64,000 bases of DNA from Rhodoblastus sp. 17X3 (GTDB lineage: Bacteria; Pseudomonadota; Alphaproteobacteria; Rhizobiales; Beijerinckiaceae): the NCBI RefSeq assembly GCF_030056575.1, contig NZ_JASHHX010000013.1:1-64000 (forward strand), in the 5' to 3' direction. The position numbers and the translations under genes are program-made. The notes below the pieces were generated by a model. The model did no database searches. It saw only the letters and a program-made list of their open reading frames with translations, and had not been told where the DNA came from. Shown one piece after another: positions 56,498-64,000 of the stretch; the stretch's first letter is position 1; every line of letters begins with the position of its first letter.

Positions 56498-56527
56498 CTC
56501 GCGCATTGGGGGCGCAAACCATCCGCA
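56498..56527. repeat. Dispersed GC-rich repeat, copy 1
   Basis: CTCGCGCATTGGGGGCGC followed by AAACCATCCGCA. Related copies are at 57734-57766 and 57879-57913. Confidence 0.55.
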
Positions 56528-56694
56528 TGGCCGCGTTTATTTTCTCGCGGGCCAAAAATTCGAGCCTCGCGCAAAAGCGCTTCCGAAACTCCGTTTTCTC
56601 GGTCCATTTTCGTCATCCTCGCCCGCGTTACGGCCCAGACTTTCTGGCTCACGCGCGGCAGCGCTATCGAAAATTCGGGACAAAAACGCGGGGG

Positions 56695-56922
56695 CTAATG
56701 CATTCCCATCATTGCACTAAGACGAAGCGCTGCTTCATCCGAGGGGATTCGCGCAATGATCTCCACGTCTTCGATAGCACCTTCTTCCCGACGCTCGAAT
56801 AGAAAGTATCCGCTTTGATCCGGCACCTCTTCTTGACATGCAGCCAACAGCCGATCGCTCAACGGGGCTAGACAGAGCGTATGATTCTCCCCGATCTTCT
56901 TGCTGAAAAAGAAATTCGCCAT
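56695..56922 (-). CDS. Small hypothetical protein of the island
   Basis: 75 residues. Reads like a folded small protein: FFFSKKIGENHTLCLAPLSDRL, then GYFLFERREEGAIEDVEIIARI and SDEAALRLSAMMGMH. Possible AAGGTAG ribosome site. Its start is only 28 bases from that of the next gene on the other strand, which leaves no room for two separate promoters, so one promoter must overlap a coding region. No family recognised. Confidence 0.55.
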   Translation of the reverse strand: MANFFFSKKIGENHTLCLAPLSDRLLAACQEEVPDQSGYFLFERREEGAIEDVEIIARIPSDEAALRLSAMMGMH

Positions 56923-56950
56923 CGCAAGCTACCTTTCTTGGAGTGATTTC

Positions 56951-57679
56951 ATGCCCTCCGATAAAACTCACCGCGAAGTTAAAAAACCACAAATTACAAT
57001 AAGATATTTGGCAGAATACATGAATGCATCCGACCGCACAAGAAGAACAATTCTAAGAGGATGTAAATATCAGCCTATCGCAAGAGTCGTTCAGCATGAC
57101 GAGGCTAAGGGCGTCGTTTCGCGTTTCGTTAGAGATTATGAAAATAATGACTTCCTTCTATCCGAGGCGGATCGGATAAGAAACAAGTTGGCAGACAGCG
57201 ATTTTGAACGCGATGTAAACGATCATAATGCTGACTATATAACACGCTTCGCTACTATTTCAGATAGATTGCATATTCCTGAGGCTGATCGATTAGCGCC
57301 CGGGCGAGCTATTGTTGCATCATTGGGCGGCACAAAGCTAAACATTGTTTTGCAATTCAAGCTTCGGAGATTAACGAAGACCAACAAAATAAGGGTCGGT
57401 GGCGGCATGCTTCGCTACGCGAAAGGAAAACCCCTTCCTGCGGCGGTAGGCGAATGGCAATCGGCCATATTGTTCGGCGTTCTTGGGTTGCCGGGAACCA
57501 TTACCGACGAAGCAGCAGAGGCAGAGCAGCGCCTTTGCCTAACCATCGATGCGCAGTCAGGCCATATTTATCCGGCCCCGACCAACTCCGTTTCCCGGTT
57601 TAAGAATTCCGAGGCTGCGTGCGCAACGATTGCAGATGCTTGGGATCAGATCGAGCCGCCATCTGGAGCGGTGATATGA
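56951..57679 (+). CDS. Island protein of unknown function
   Basis: 242 residues from the ATG with GGAG eight bases upstream. Visibly AT-richer at the 5' half than the host genes. Starts KKPQITIRYLAEYMNASDRT with a basic segment RRTILRGCKYQPIARVVQHDEAK. The C-terminal half has GVLGLPGTITDEAAEAEQRL and IDAQSGHIYPAP. I recall similar uncharacterised proteins in bacterial islands but cannot name a family. No catalytic motif is evident. Next to a restriction enzyme, so a defence-linked role is possible but unproven. Confidence 0.75.
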   Translation: MPSDKTHREVKKPQITIRYLAEYMNASDRTRRTILRGCKYQPIARVVQHDEAKGVVSRFVRDYENNDFLLSEADRIRNKLADSDFERDVNDHNADYITRFATISDRLHIPEADRLAPGRAIVASLGGTKLNIVLQFKLRRLTKTNKIRVGGGMLRYAKGKPLPAAVGEWQSAILFGVLGLPGTITDEAAEAEQRLCLTIDAQSGHIYPAPTNSVSRFKNSEAACATIADAWDQIEPPSGAVI

Positions 57680-57733
57680 TTGATATTTCGGGTGGAGATC
57701 GCCAAACGGTTCGCGGTCCGGTGCGCACAAGCA

Positions 57734-57766
57734 CTCGCGCGCGTTGGGGGCGCGAACCATCGCGCA
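57734..57766. repeat. Dispersed GC-rich repeat, copy 2
   Basis: CTCGCGCGCGTTGGGGGCGC followed by GAACCATCGCGCA. Same core as copy 1, lying on the other side of the unknown gene at 56951-57679. Confidence 0.55.
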
Positions 57767-57878
57767 AACCATCAGCACAGCTCAAGCCTCTTACCCCCTA
57801 AAATGTTCTGATTTGCTTTATTCTTTGAGGCATTCGCCCGGCTCAGGTCCGGCCCTTCAATTTTCTGCAAGCCCAGCC

Positions 57879-57913
57879 CTCGCGCCCGTAGGGGGCGCGT
57901 ACCAACGTGCGCA
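57879..57913. repeat. Dispersed GC-rich repeat, copy 3
   Basis: CTCGCGCCCGTAGGGGGCGC followed by GTACCAACGTGCGCA. The most divergent copy; it lies just beyond the 3' end of the restriction-modification gene. Confidence 0.45.
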
Positions 57914-57930
57914 CTTCGTACCAAACGGGC

Positions 57931-60900
57931 TTAGGCCCTGCGGCGGAGGGCGAAGGTTTTGCCGTCGCTGGAGTGGACGTGGCCAAGGCGCGCCAGCGAG
58001 GCGAGAACGCGGGCTATGGCGGCTTCGACCTTGGCGCCCTGCCGGAAGCCCCTGGCAATGGTTTTTTCGTCCAGTGGGGCGCTGGCGCCCATCAGCGCAT
58101 CGAAAACCGCCGCCGTGCGCTCCAGATCGCCGGTCGGGAAGGACGGCTTTTGCAGCTTGGCCGCCGCCGCGACCAGCGGGGCTTCCAATTGGTCTTCCCT
58201 AACCTTTGGCGCCGTGGCGACGGCGACGCCCGCCCGCCGCATCTGATAATCGGGGCGAAGCCAGCGGATCAGGCCGCGCTTTTCCTCCGCCGCGCGTTCG
58301 GCGTTCAAGGCGACGAGCTTTTGCAGAATCTCTTCGTCTGAAAGATTTTCCGGCCAGCCATAGGCTTTCGCTACAAGGGCGTCGAGTCTGTCGTGCAATT
58401 CCTTGACGATCAGAACCAGCCCCTTGGTCTTGATCGCCTCTTCGTCCGCGTTGAGCGCGACGCTGGCGCGCAACTTTTCCAGCACGTTATAAATTTGCGT
58501 GAGGGTCAGGCTGGGGCTTTCCGCCTGAACCTGTTTGCGCAACGCGTCCAGTTCTTCCGCCGTGGCGCGAATGGCGGATTTCAAGTCCTCCGAGGGCCAC
58601 GGGAAGGGAAACGGATCAAAGCATGAAGACTTGATGAAGCGAGGCCTATTTTCTAGAGTTGAATTATTCGCTTTAAACCAAATCAAAAAAACATAAGAAG
58701 ACAAAATTCCGAGCTGCACTCCATCGTGAAGACCAAAGCACATTAGCGCATCATCTGATAATACCGCAGTAGGCATGAATTGAAAAATTCTATGCTTTGC
58801 AGTTACTGGCGTCACGATGTAACGCGAAAGTCCCTCTAGCGCGGGACGAAACTCGCGACGCGGCTCACCGAACACCCACCAATTCAGCCGGTAGGATTCG
58901 CGATTGTTCACGTCGCGCCCGTTCGGCCTACCTTGCGCGTCCTTGCTCTCTTTCACACTGGCCAGGACGTGCTGATAAACTTCCGGGAAGCGGTGGCGGA
59001 CTTCGTCTTGTTCGAGGCCGAAAAGATCAATGACCATGACGCCGCGCGGCGTGGCCAACAAATCGCGGCCATTGCGATACAGCCGAATATGCTTTTCCAG
59101 TTCAGGCCGCCGTCCAAGCCCTAAATATTCGGCTTCGGCGGGCGTGACAATGAAGCCGTCGCCATGCAGCTTGACGCCGGGAGAACAAATAAAATCATTG
59201 GAGGCCAGCGCCGCCGCCTTGGTCACATCGGCACCAATCGTCAAATCGCTGTTGATCGTTCCGCGCTTTTCCGAAAGCTCGATATGTGGCGCATCGGTCT
59301 CAAGGCCTTCTTCGCGCACAACCTCAAACAAAACGCCGTCCTGCCTGCCCTTCGCCGCGACCGTCATGGCGATGCGTACTGCCGCCGCGTCGCGCGTCGC
59401 CTTGGTCCAGGGATGATCGGCAATCGCCATCAATAGCGAAACTGGCGTTTTGGCTTTCAAATGCCGTTCCATGACGCGGCGCTGAAAAACTTGGCTCAGC
59501 GAATTGGTGGTGACGAAGCCAAACCGTTGAAGCGCGGTTCCCTTGCAGGTCAAAAGCTCCGCCGCGCGGTCCCACCAATACATGACGAAATCGGCGCTTT
59601 CGTTCATTTGCGGATGGGCCGCCCAGAGGGCCTGCGCATAATCGTAACCAAGGCGCTCTCGTAGATATTTGGCACCTACAAAGGGCGGATTGCCGACTAT
59701 GTAATCGGCGGTCGGCCATTCCGGGCGTTTCGGGTTCCGATAGCGCCAGACTTCGAATTGACGCCCTTCTGTGTCGATCCGCTCCAGCGGGCGCCCCTGT
59801 TCGTCGCGCGCCAGTTCCTTACCGTCCCAGGCGAGAACGGAATCCATGACCTTGATGGTTTTGAAGTCGCGCAGGATTGGCTCAGGCGGGACGCCGCCAC
59901 GCGTGCGGAAATGCCATTGCAGATAGCCGATCCATAAAACCAGCTCGGCAATCGCCGCCGCGCGCGGATTGACCTCCAGCCCCAAAAATTGGTGCGGATC
60001 GATTGTCTTGGCCTCATAGCCCATGAAGCGGGCCTGTTCGGCCAGAGAGGCGGACGCCTCCAAAACTTCGCCCTCAAGCCGCTTCATCAATTCAAGCGAG
60101 ACATATAGGAAGTTTCCGGTTCCGCAGGCCGGATCGAGAATGCGCAGGCCGCAAAGCTTGTCGTGAAAGGCGTTCACGATGGCTCTGGCGGCCTTGGGGT
60201 CACCAGACGCGCGGCGGGATTCGGCGGCGGCCTGAACATTGGCCCATTCCGCCTTGAGCGGTTCCAGCACGGTCGTCACCACAAGCCGTTCGACATAGGC
60301 GCGCGGCGTGTAATGGGCACCCAGCTTGCGGCGCTCTGCCGGGTTCAGTGCCTGCTCAAGCAGGGTTCCGAAAATGGCCGGTTCGACTTGCCGCCAATCG
60401 GCCTTGGAGGCCTCGTAAAGCTCGCTGATTTCCTCGCGCGGCAATTTCAGGGCGGTGCGGTCCTTGAACAGATAGCCGTTGAATTTGAGCACGTCGCGTT
60501 CGAGCGCATAGGAAAAGCCGCCCGTATCCATTGCCTCCCAAAGCTGGCCGATCAGGCGCGGAAAAAGCTCAGGCTTGGCGACGCATTTTTGCAGAATGTC
60601 GCGAAAGCTGCCCTTGGGCAAAAGCTCAACGTCTTCGGCAAACATCGTGAACAGACAGCGCATCAAAAACAGCGCCACGGCTTCCGGGTCATGAACCGGT
60701 TTGCCGTCCTTGTCCCGCGCCTCTTCAAGGTGCTTTGAGACCTTGGCCAGCCGTTCGGCTATTTTTCTTGTCGCCTTGGCGGCGATCTTGGTCGGATCCA
60801 GCTTATGCGGATCGTGCCAGATCAGGCGAAGGCGTTCGCGGACTTCGGCGTCGCGAAGGTCTTCGAGATAAATCCGAAAGCCCTGCCGGTCGGGAAATTG

Positions 60901-61440
60901 CGCATAGTTTTTGCCCTGGCCGGAAAAGTCCGCGAAAATCTCAAAGCAATGGCCAACGTCGCAGACGATCAGAAAGGGCGGCCAACCTTCAGTGACGGGC
61001 AGGGCCTTGGCGTAATCTTCCGCCTGCCGCCGCGCGCTCATCATGAGCACGTCCCATGCCCGCGTCGCGGTTCGCTTGCCGCGCGGCGTGGCGTCGATTT
61101 CTTCCGCCGCCAACAGGTCGCCTTGTTCGGGCGCCGCCTTGGCCGCGCCGGGGCGGCGGCTTTGCTTGGCCTCCAGCACGAAACAGCCGCGCTTATAGAG
61201 ATCGATCCGGCCCGCCGATTTGGAGCCGTCCGGTTCGCGGAAGGTTACGGCGCGCTCGAACGTATAAGCGTTGGTCGAGGCGTCGTGCGAAGCCTGATCG
61301 GGACGCGCCGCTCCTAGCACATCGCAAAGCTCGGCAAGGAACAAGGCATAATTGGCGCGCTCTTGCCCGCCGTCGCCGCCGGACCAACGGGCGATAAAGC
61401 TTTCAATGTTAGCGGAAGGTTGAGGCGGTGCGATGTTCAT
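57931..61440 (-). CDS. Type IIL (MmeI-like) restriction-modification enzyme
   Basis: 1169 residues combining nuclease and methyltransferase. N-terminal PD-(D/E)XK site: Asp80, Glu90 and Lys92 in GRIDLYKRGCFVLEAKQ. Helical connector about 200-380. Methyltransferase motif I DPACGTGNF (436-444) and motif IV NPPF (584-587), the amino-methylating class. Target-recognition region about 620-920, C-terminal helical part to the end. MmeI-type enzymes methylate adenine on one strand and cut at a distance, so no separate methylase or specificity gene is needed; none is seen. All motifs are intact. Weak ribosome site. Confidence 0.88.
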   Translation of the reverse strand: MNIAPPQPSANIESFIARWSGGDGGQERANYALFLAELCDVLGAARPDQASHDASTNAYTFERAVTFREPDGSKSAGRIDLYKRGCFVLEAKQSRRPGAAKAAPEQGDLLAAEEIDATPRGKRTATRAWDVLMMSARRQAEDYAKALPVTEGWPPFLIVCDVGHCFEIFADFSGQGKNYAQFPDRQGFRIYLEDLRDAEVRERLRLIWHDPHKLDPTKIAAKATRKIAERLAKVSKHLEEARDKDGKPVHDPEAVALFLMRCLFTMFAEDVELLPKGSFRDILQKCVAKPELFPRLIGQLWEAMDTGGFSYALERDVLKFNGYLFKDRTALKLPREEISELYEASKADWRQVEPAIFGTLLEQALNPAERRKLGAHYTPRAYVERLVVTTVLEPLKAEWANVQAAAESRRASGDPKAARAIVNAFHDKLCGLRILDPACGTGNFLYVSLELMKRLEGEVLEASASLAEQARFMGYEAKTIDPHQFLGLEVNPRAAAIAELVLWIGYLQWHFRTRGGVPPEPILRDFKTIKVMDSVLAWDGKELARDEQGRPLERIDTEGRQFEVWRYRNPKRPEWPTADYIVGNPPFVGAKYLRERLGYDYAQALWAAHPQMNESADFVMYWWDRAAELLTCKGTALQRFGFVTTNSLSQVFQRRVMERHLKAKTPVSLLMAIADHPWTKATRDAAAVRIAMTVAAKGRQDGVLFEVVREEGLETDAPHIELSEKRGTINSDLTIGADVTKAAALASNDFICSPGVKLHGDGFIVTPAEAEYLGLGRRPELEKHIRLYRNGRDLLATPRGVMVIDLFGLEQDEVRHRFPEVYQHVLASVKESKDAQGRPNGRDVNNRESYRLNWWVFGEPRREFRPALEGLSRYIVTPVTAKHRIFQFMPTAVLSDDALMCFGLHDGVQLGILSSYVFLIWFKANNSTLENRPRFIKSSCFDPFPFPWPSEDLKSAIRATAEELDALRKQVQAESPSLTLTQIYNVLEKLRASVALNADEEAIKTKGLVLIVKELHDRLDALVAKAYGWPENLSDEEILQKLVALNAERAAEEKRGLIRWLRPDYQMRRAGVAVATAPKVREDQLEAPLVAAAAKLQKPSFPTGDLERTAAVFDALMGASAPLDEKTIARGFRQGAKVEAAIARVLASLARLGHVHSSDGKTFALRRRA

Positions 61441-61554
61441 GCGCCGTTTCGGGTGCGGACTGGCGAGGCAATCGAGAATGAATCAAATGCGATGCCGTCA
61501 AAATGGCTGATTTTCGGGGCTGTGCAAATCGGCAATCGAAATCTGTTGCGAATT

Positions 61555-62154
61555 TTATCTGTTCAAACGCTCCAAGAATTGCATAAGCCTTTGATTACAA
61601 ACGGCCTCATAGGCTTCGCAGCGGTTGATTTTCTCTTCAAACGTGCGCCAGTGCATTCCCTTCGGTTTTGGCGGCGGAAATCCGTCGATAATTGCAACGT
61701 GATCCATGCCGCCCAACGCAAAGCGAATGTCGTGCGCAGCCGACAAGGCGCGGTCGTAATCGGTCTCGAATTGCGAGCGATAGGCGACTTGCCGCCCCCA
61801 TGTTTGACGACTGGCGAAGATTGACGAGCCGGGAGGCCGCCACAAGGTCGAGGCGCGCCGATTCGTGCAAGGGCAAATAAAATACCATTGCCGCCCGCCG
61901 AAATGGCGCGGGGCAGAGACCAGATCAATCATTTGAACAGAGCCGCCGATGTTAATTTGCAGCCATCCGCGCCGCTCATAGGTCATTTCGGCCTTAATCG
62001 AGCCGGACGAAATTTCTTCGCCGGAATAGCGATAGCTCCAACGGATCGTGCCGCTCCAGGTCGCGCCGGGGCGCACAAGGTTTTGTCGAATGAGACGGTT
62101 CAGGTCCAGTTTGAGGCCGTCTTCGAGGCGAACACGTTGGCGAGGGCGCGGCAT
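61555..62154 (-). CDS. Conserved island protein, 199 residues
   Basis: Start chosen at the ATG with a perfect AGGAGG; a TTG two codons earlier is also open. It begins two bases after the stop of the upstream winged-helix gene. Middle WSYRYSGEEISSGSIKAEMTY and then a small zinc-binding-looking part, WYFICPCTNRRASTLW, with two Cys. C-terminal segment KPKGMHWRTFEEKINRCEAY. I know the pattern from rhizobial islands as uncharacterised proteins. Function unknown. Confidence 0.7.
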   Translation of the reverse strand: MPRPRQRVRLEDGLKLDLNRLIRQNLVRPGATWSGTIRWSYRYSGEEISSGSIKAEMTYERRGWLQINIGGSVQMIDLVSAPRHFGGRQWYFICPCTNRRASTLWRPPGSSIFASRQTWGRQVAYRSQFETDYDRALSAAHDIRFALGGMDHVAIIDGFPPPKPKGMHWRTFEEKINRCEAYEAVCNQRLMQFLERLNR

Positions 62155-62156
62155 GG

Positions 62157-62882
62157 TCAAAACCTCCTACGATTTGAGGCGACGGGATTGCGAACGGCGG
62201 AAGGCGCAAGGGGCGGCGCCGCTGCGCTTCGCAAGGCTTCGCGCGCCGCCCCTCGGCAATCATTGGCGCCAAGGCCAGCAAACCCAGATGCTGATAATAG
62301 CTGTGTCGCGAGGGTTCCCAGCGCAACCGGCTCGGAATTGGTTTGAGGCGGAAATAAATCGTTTTTTCCGTGAATTAGCGCCTTTGGTTTGGCCGCAGTT
62401 TTTTCAGGGATTTTGCCGTTCGCGGTTTCAACAAGAACCTGTTGCGGTTTTAACAAGGACTTGTCAGGCGTCTTATTGAAACCTGTCCGGTTCTTATTGC
62501 GACCGGGGCGCGCTGGGTTGCGGATGCGTAAAAATTCTTCCGTTTTGGGGAGGCCTTCGACCTCGCTGGGGAACATAGTGAGCCGATAGAGAGAAGTTTG
62601 ACGACTGCCGGAAAATCGTCCGACGCGGCAAACGGCGAGCCAACCGTTCTTTTCGAGGTCCGTCAGGCTCTCGCTGGCTATCGTCCGGCTGCAACCCACA
62701 GCCTTTTGAACCCGCGTCAGGCTCCATTCCAGGCGGCTGTTTTTGGCCGGGCGATAATCGCACAACATGTGAACAAGCAGGAGCTGCGCTTCGCGCCGGA
62801 TCGCGAGCCACGCGGGCAATTCTAGCCAGTGGGCATAAATGCGCGCATGGGGGCGGTCGGCGTGTTTTGTGGCTTTGGCCAT
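62157..62882 (-). CDS. Winged-helix-like replication/regulatory protein of the island
   Basis: 241 residues. N-terminal 95 residues look like a DNA-binding winged helix: HWLELPAWLAIRREAQLLLV, SLTRVQKAVGCSRTIASESL and LEKNGWLAVCRVGRFSGSRQ. The C-terminal half is basic and low in order (Lys/Pro/Asn-rich). Resembles phage- or island-borne helix-turn-helix proteins tied to replication or conjugation. It lies six bases after the excisionase-like gene, so one transcript is likely. Confidence 0.65.
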   Translation of the reverse strand: MAKATKHADRPHARIYAHWLELPAWLAIRREAQLLLVHMLCDYRPAKNSRLEWSLTRVQKAVGCSRTIASESLTDLEKNGWLAVCRVGRFSGSRQTSLYRLTMFPSEVEGLPKTEEFLRIRNPARPGRNKNRTGFNKTPDKSLLKPQQVLVETANGKIPEKTAAKPKALIHGKNDLFPPQTNSEPVALGTLATQLLSASGFAGLGANDCRGAAREALRSAAAPPLAPSAVRNPVASNRRRF

Positions 62883-62888
62883 CGGATT

Positions 62889-63107
62889 TTACTCCCTGGC
62901 CTCAGCGCCCTTTCTGGCGTCCACGGAAATAAGCGCCTCAATCGCATCGCGCGGAATCAGCCGACGCCCGCCGATCTTGACGGTGCGCAGCGTTCCAGTC
63001 TGCATTTGCTTGTAAAGCGTGCTGCGGCTCAGGCCGTAGATTTTGGCCGCTTCCTTGACGTGAAAAGCGCGCTTGTCGTCAGTTCGAACCGTTTCAATTT
63101 GTGTCAT
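62889..63107 (-). CDS. Excisionase-family HTH protein
   Basis: 72 residues with AGGAGG seven bases before the ATG. FHVKEAAKIYGLSRSTLYKQMQTGTLRTVKIGGRRLIPRDAIE is the classic excisionase/MerR-like DNA-binding domain of mobile elements. Probably controls excision or expression of the island. It is the first gene of the leftward run xis-like, winged helix, 199-residue protein. Confidence 0.85.
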   Translation of the reverse strand: MTQIETVRTDDKRAFHVKEAAKIYGLSRSTLYKQMQTGTLRTVKIGGRRLIPRDAIEALISVDARKGAEARE

Positions 63108-63225
63108 CGAATCGCCTCCTGTTCTTGGCGATCCGAATTAGTATTGCAATGTTCGCGCTTGTCAGCCAGTAGCCGACTTTTCCACGGACCAACGACATTC
63201 GTCCGGCGATTTTTTCGGACGAATA

Positions 63226-63840
63226 TCAATTGTCCGGGGTAGCGAGGTCACCGATTTGGCTCCTGTTCGTCTTCGACGCCGTAGCAAGGCGTTTTCTGAT
63301 TCGCTCGATTTCTGTCGTCTCGCCAGCCGGCTCCCAGCTTTTCGGTGGAGTGCTTCCGAACGCCTCACTAATTTCGGCCATAACGGTGGCGCGAATTTCG
63401 CGAGCAGTTTGGTTTAGATTGCTGCGCAGTCTGGGTTTTTTCTGCCAAGTTTCTTTTGCGCATGTCTCAATAATCATCTGAATGTTATCTTTGCGACGCG
63501 CGTTTCTTGCATTAATTGTATTTATATAATTGCAAAATTTCCTTGTTGATTTCGATATAATCGCAGTTGAGCCGATTTGGTACGAGTGAGCAACAATTAG
63601 ATGCAGTGCCTTTAATACGTTGGCTTTTGTCTCTTCATCGTCATTAAAAATATATTCTATCGTCTCAATCAAATAATTGTGACACTCGCGAACTATCTTT
63701 TTGGCAGCTTTAACTTCATTTATATCTTTTGGGTCACATAGTGACATTTCCAAGAACGATTCGGCCTTTTCTTCGATGTTTTCAACAAAGGCGTCACAGA
63801 GAAGCCTATAAAATTTCGAATCCGAAAGATCTTTTCCCAT
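63226..63840 (-). CDS. AT-rich unknown protein
   Basis: 204 residues. Base composition is clearly AT-richer than the host genes (codons for Asn, Ile, Lys are common). Mostly helical: DEETKANVLKALHLIVAHSY, then a basic C-terminus. No domain recognised. Likely acquired with the island. Confidence 0.65.
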   Translation of the reverse strand: MGKDLSDSKFYRLLCDAFVENIEEKAESFLEMSLCDPKDINEVKAAKKIVRECHNYLIETIEYIFNDDEETKANVLKALHLIVAHSYQIGSTAIISKSTRKFCNYINTINARNARRKDNIQMIIETCAKETWQKKPRLRSNLNQTAREIRATVMAEISEAFGSTPPKSWEPAGETTEIERIRKRLATASKTNRSQIGDLATPDN

Positions 63841-64000
63841 CCGCGCGCATCCGCAAGCATCGCAGAAACACGCGGAAACCGGGCGATGCGTCCCGGCTTG
63901 TCGGATGGCTGTCCTATCCGCGCAAACGCCAGCTTACCGCCGCGAACGATTCGGGACAAACCAGAAACACAGGATTTGCCCGTCTATGCGCAAAAGCCAC
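63841..64000. other. Right edge of the window, undetermined
   Basis: The last 160 bases are GC-rich again. Short frames on the minus strand run to the edge, but no product can be named. An integrase gene could lie just outside. Confidence 0.3.

Larger units (their letters stand above)
56205..56694. other. Island boundary region, no gene
   Basis: 490 bases. The left part (56235-56320) is very AT-rich and holds short repeats. The rest is GC-rich with an element repeated again near 57.7 and 57.9 kb. Overlapping frames on both strands give no recognisable protein. This is the most likely left edge of the accessory island. Confidence 0.5.

Noticed and set aside
56498-57913. CRISPR array
   Set aside because: Only three imperfect copies at irregular distances, with genes between them and no cas genes.

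Overview
The window looks like chromosomal DNA of a high-GC alphaproteobacterium of the order Rhizobiales, probably near Methylocystaceae/Beijerinckiaceae (Rhodoblastus or Methylocystis-like). This is inferred from family content: a DUF3108 protein, a dapF-mtaB pair, a SUV3-type helicase, a FixK-like regulator and porins with an N-terminal coiled coil. No database search was possible.

From 1 to 20 kb the content is mostly housekeeping. It holds the start of a repeat-type surface protein at the left edge, tRNA-Pro(CGG), a DUF3108 protein, a SUV3-like helicase with a long acidic tail, and a TerB / short-chain dehydrogenase / glutamine-amidotransferase run. A CAP lipoprotein and a large MscS-type channel follow. 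Next is a compact EF-P locus in which epmB-epmA face efp, so the translation factor and both beta-lysine modification enzymes sit together. mtaB-dapF, a GyrI-like exported protein and leuB complete this part.

From 20 to 39 kb the theme is the cell envelope. Three tandem paralogous porins with N-terminal coiled coils come first, then a small exported protein. A leftward block follows, read from right to left: SulP transporter, OmpR-type regulator, histidine kinase, RND pump, adaptor, outer-membrane lipoprotein, and a protein with a duplicated four-cysteine motif. Most junctions in the block overlap by a few bases. A fourth porin of different architecture lies beyond it.

From 39 to 56 kb there are glucokinase, a CRP/FNR (FixK-type) regulator, exbB-exbD-tonB, a GNAT protein, pyrophosphatase, and a divergent aminotransferase/oxidoreductase pair suggesting amino-sugar synthesis. 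An orphan ParA ATPase is coupled to a small unknown partner. A QueG-like iron-sulfur protein and a TetR regulator follow an inverted repeat that overlaps a promoter. O-acetylhomoserine sulfhydrylase, a LuxR-type regulator with a degenerate receiver, small unknown proteins and a glutathione S-transferase pseudogene with two in-frame stops end this part.

From about 56.2 kb to the right edge the character changes: AT-rich patches, dispersed repeats and accessory genes. The region holds two small unknown genes, a single-chain MmeI-type (type IIL) restriction-modification enzyme, a 199-residue unknown protein, a winged-helix-like protein, an excisionase-type HTH protein and a low-GC unknown. It is probably an integrated defence or genomic island that continues past the window; no integrase is visible.
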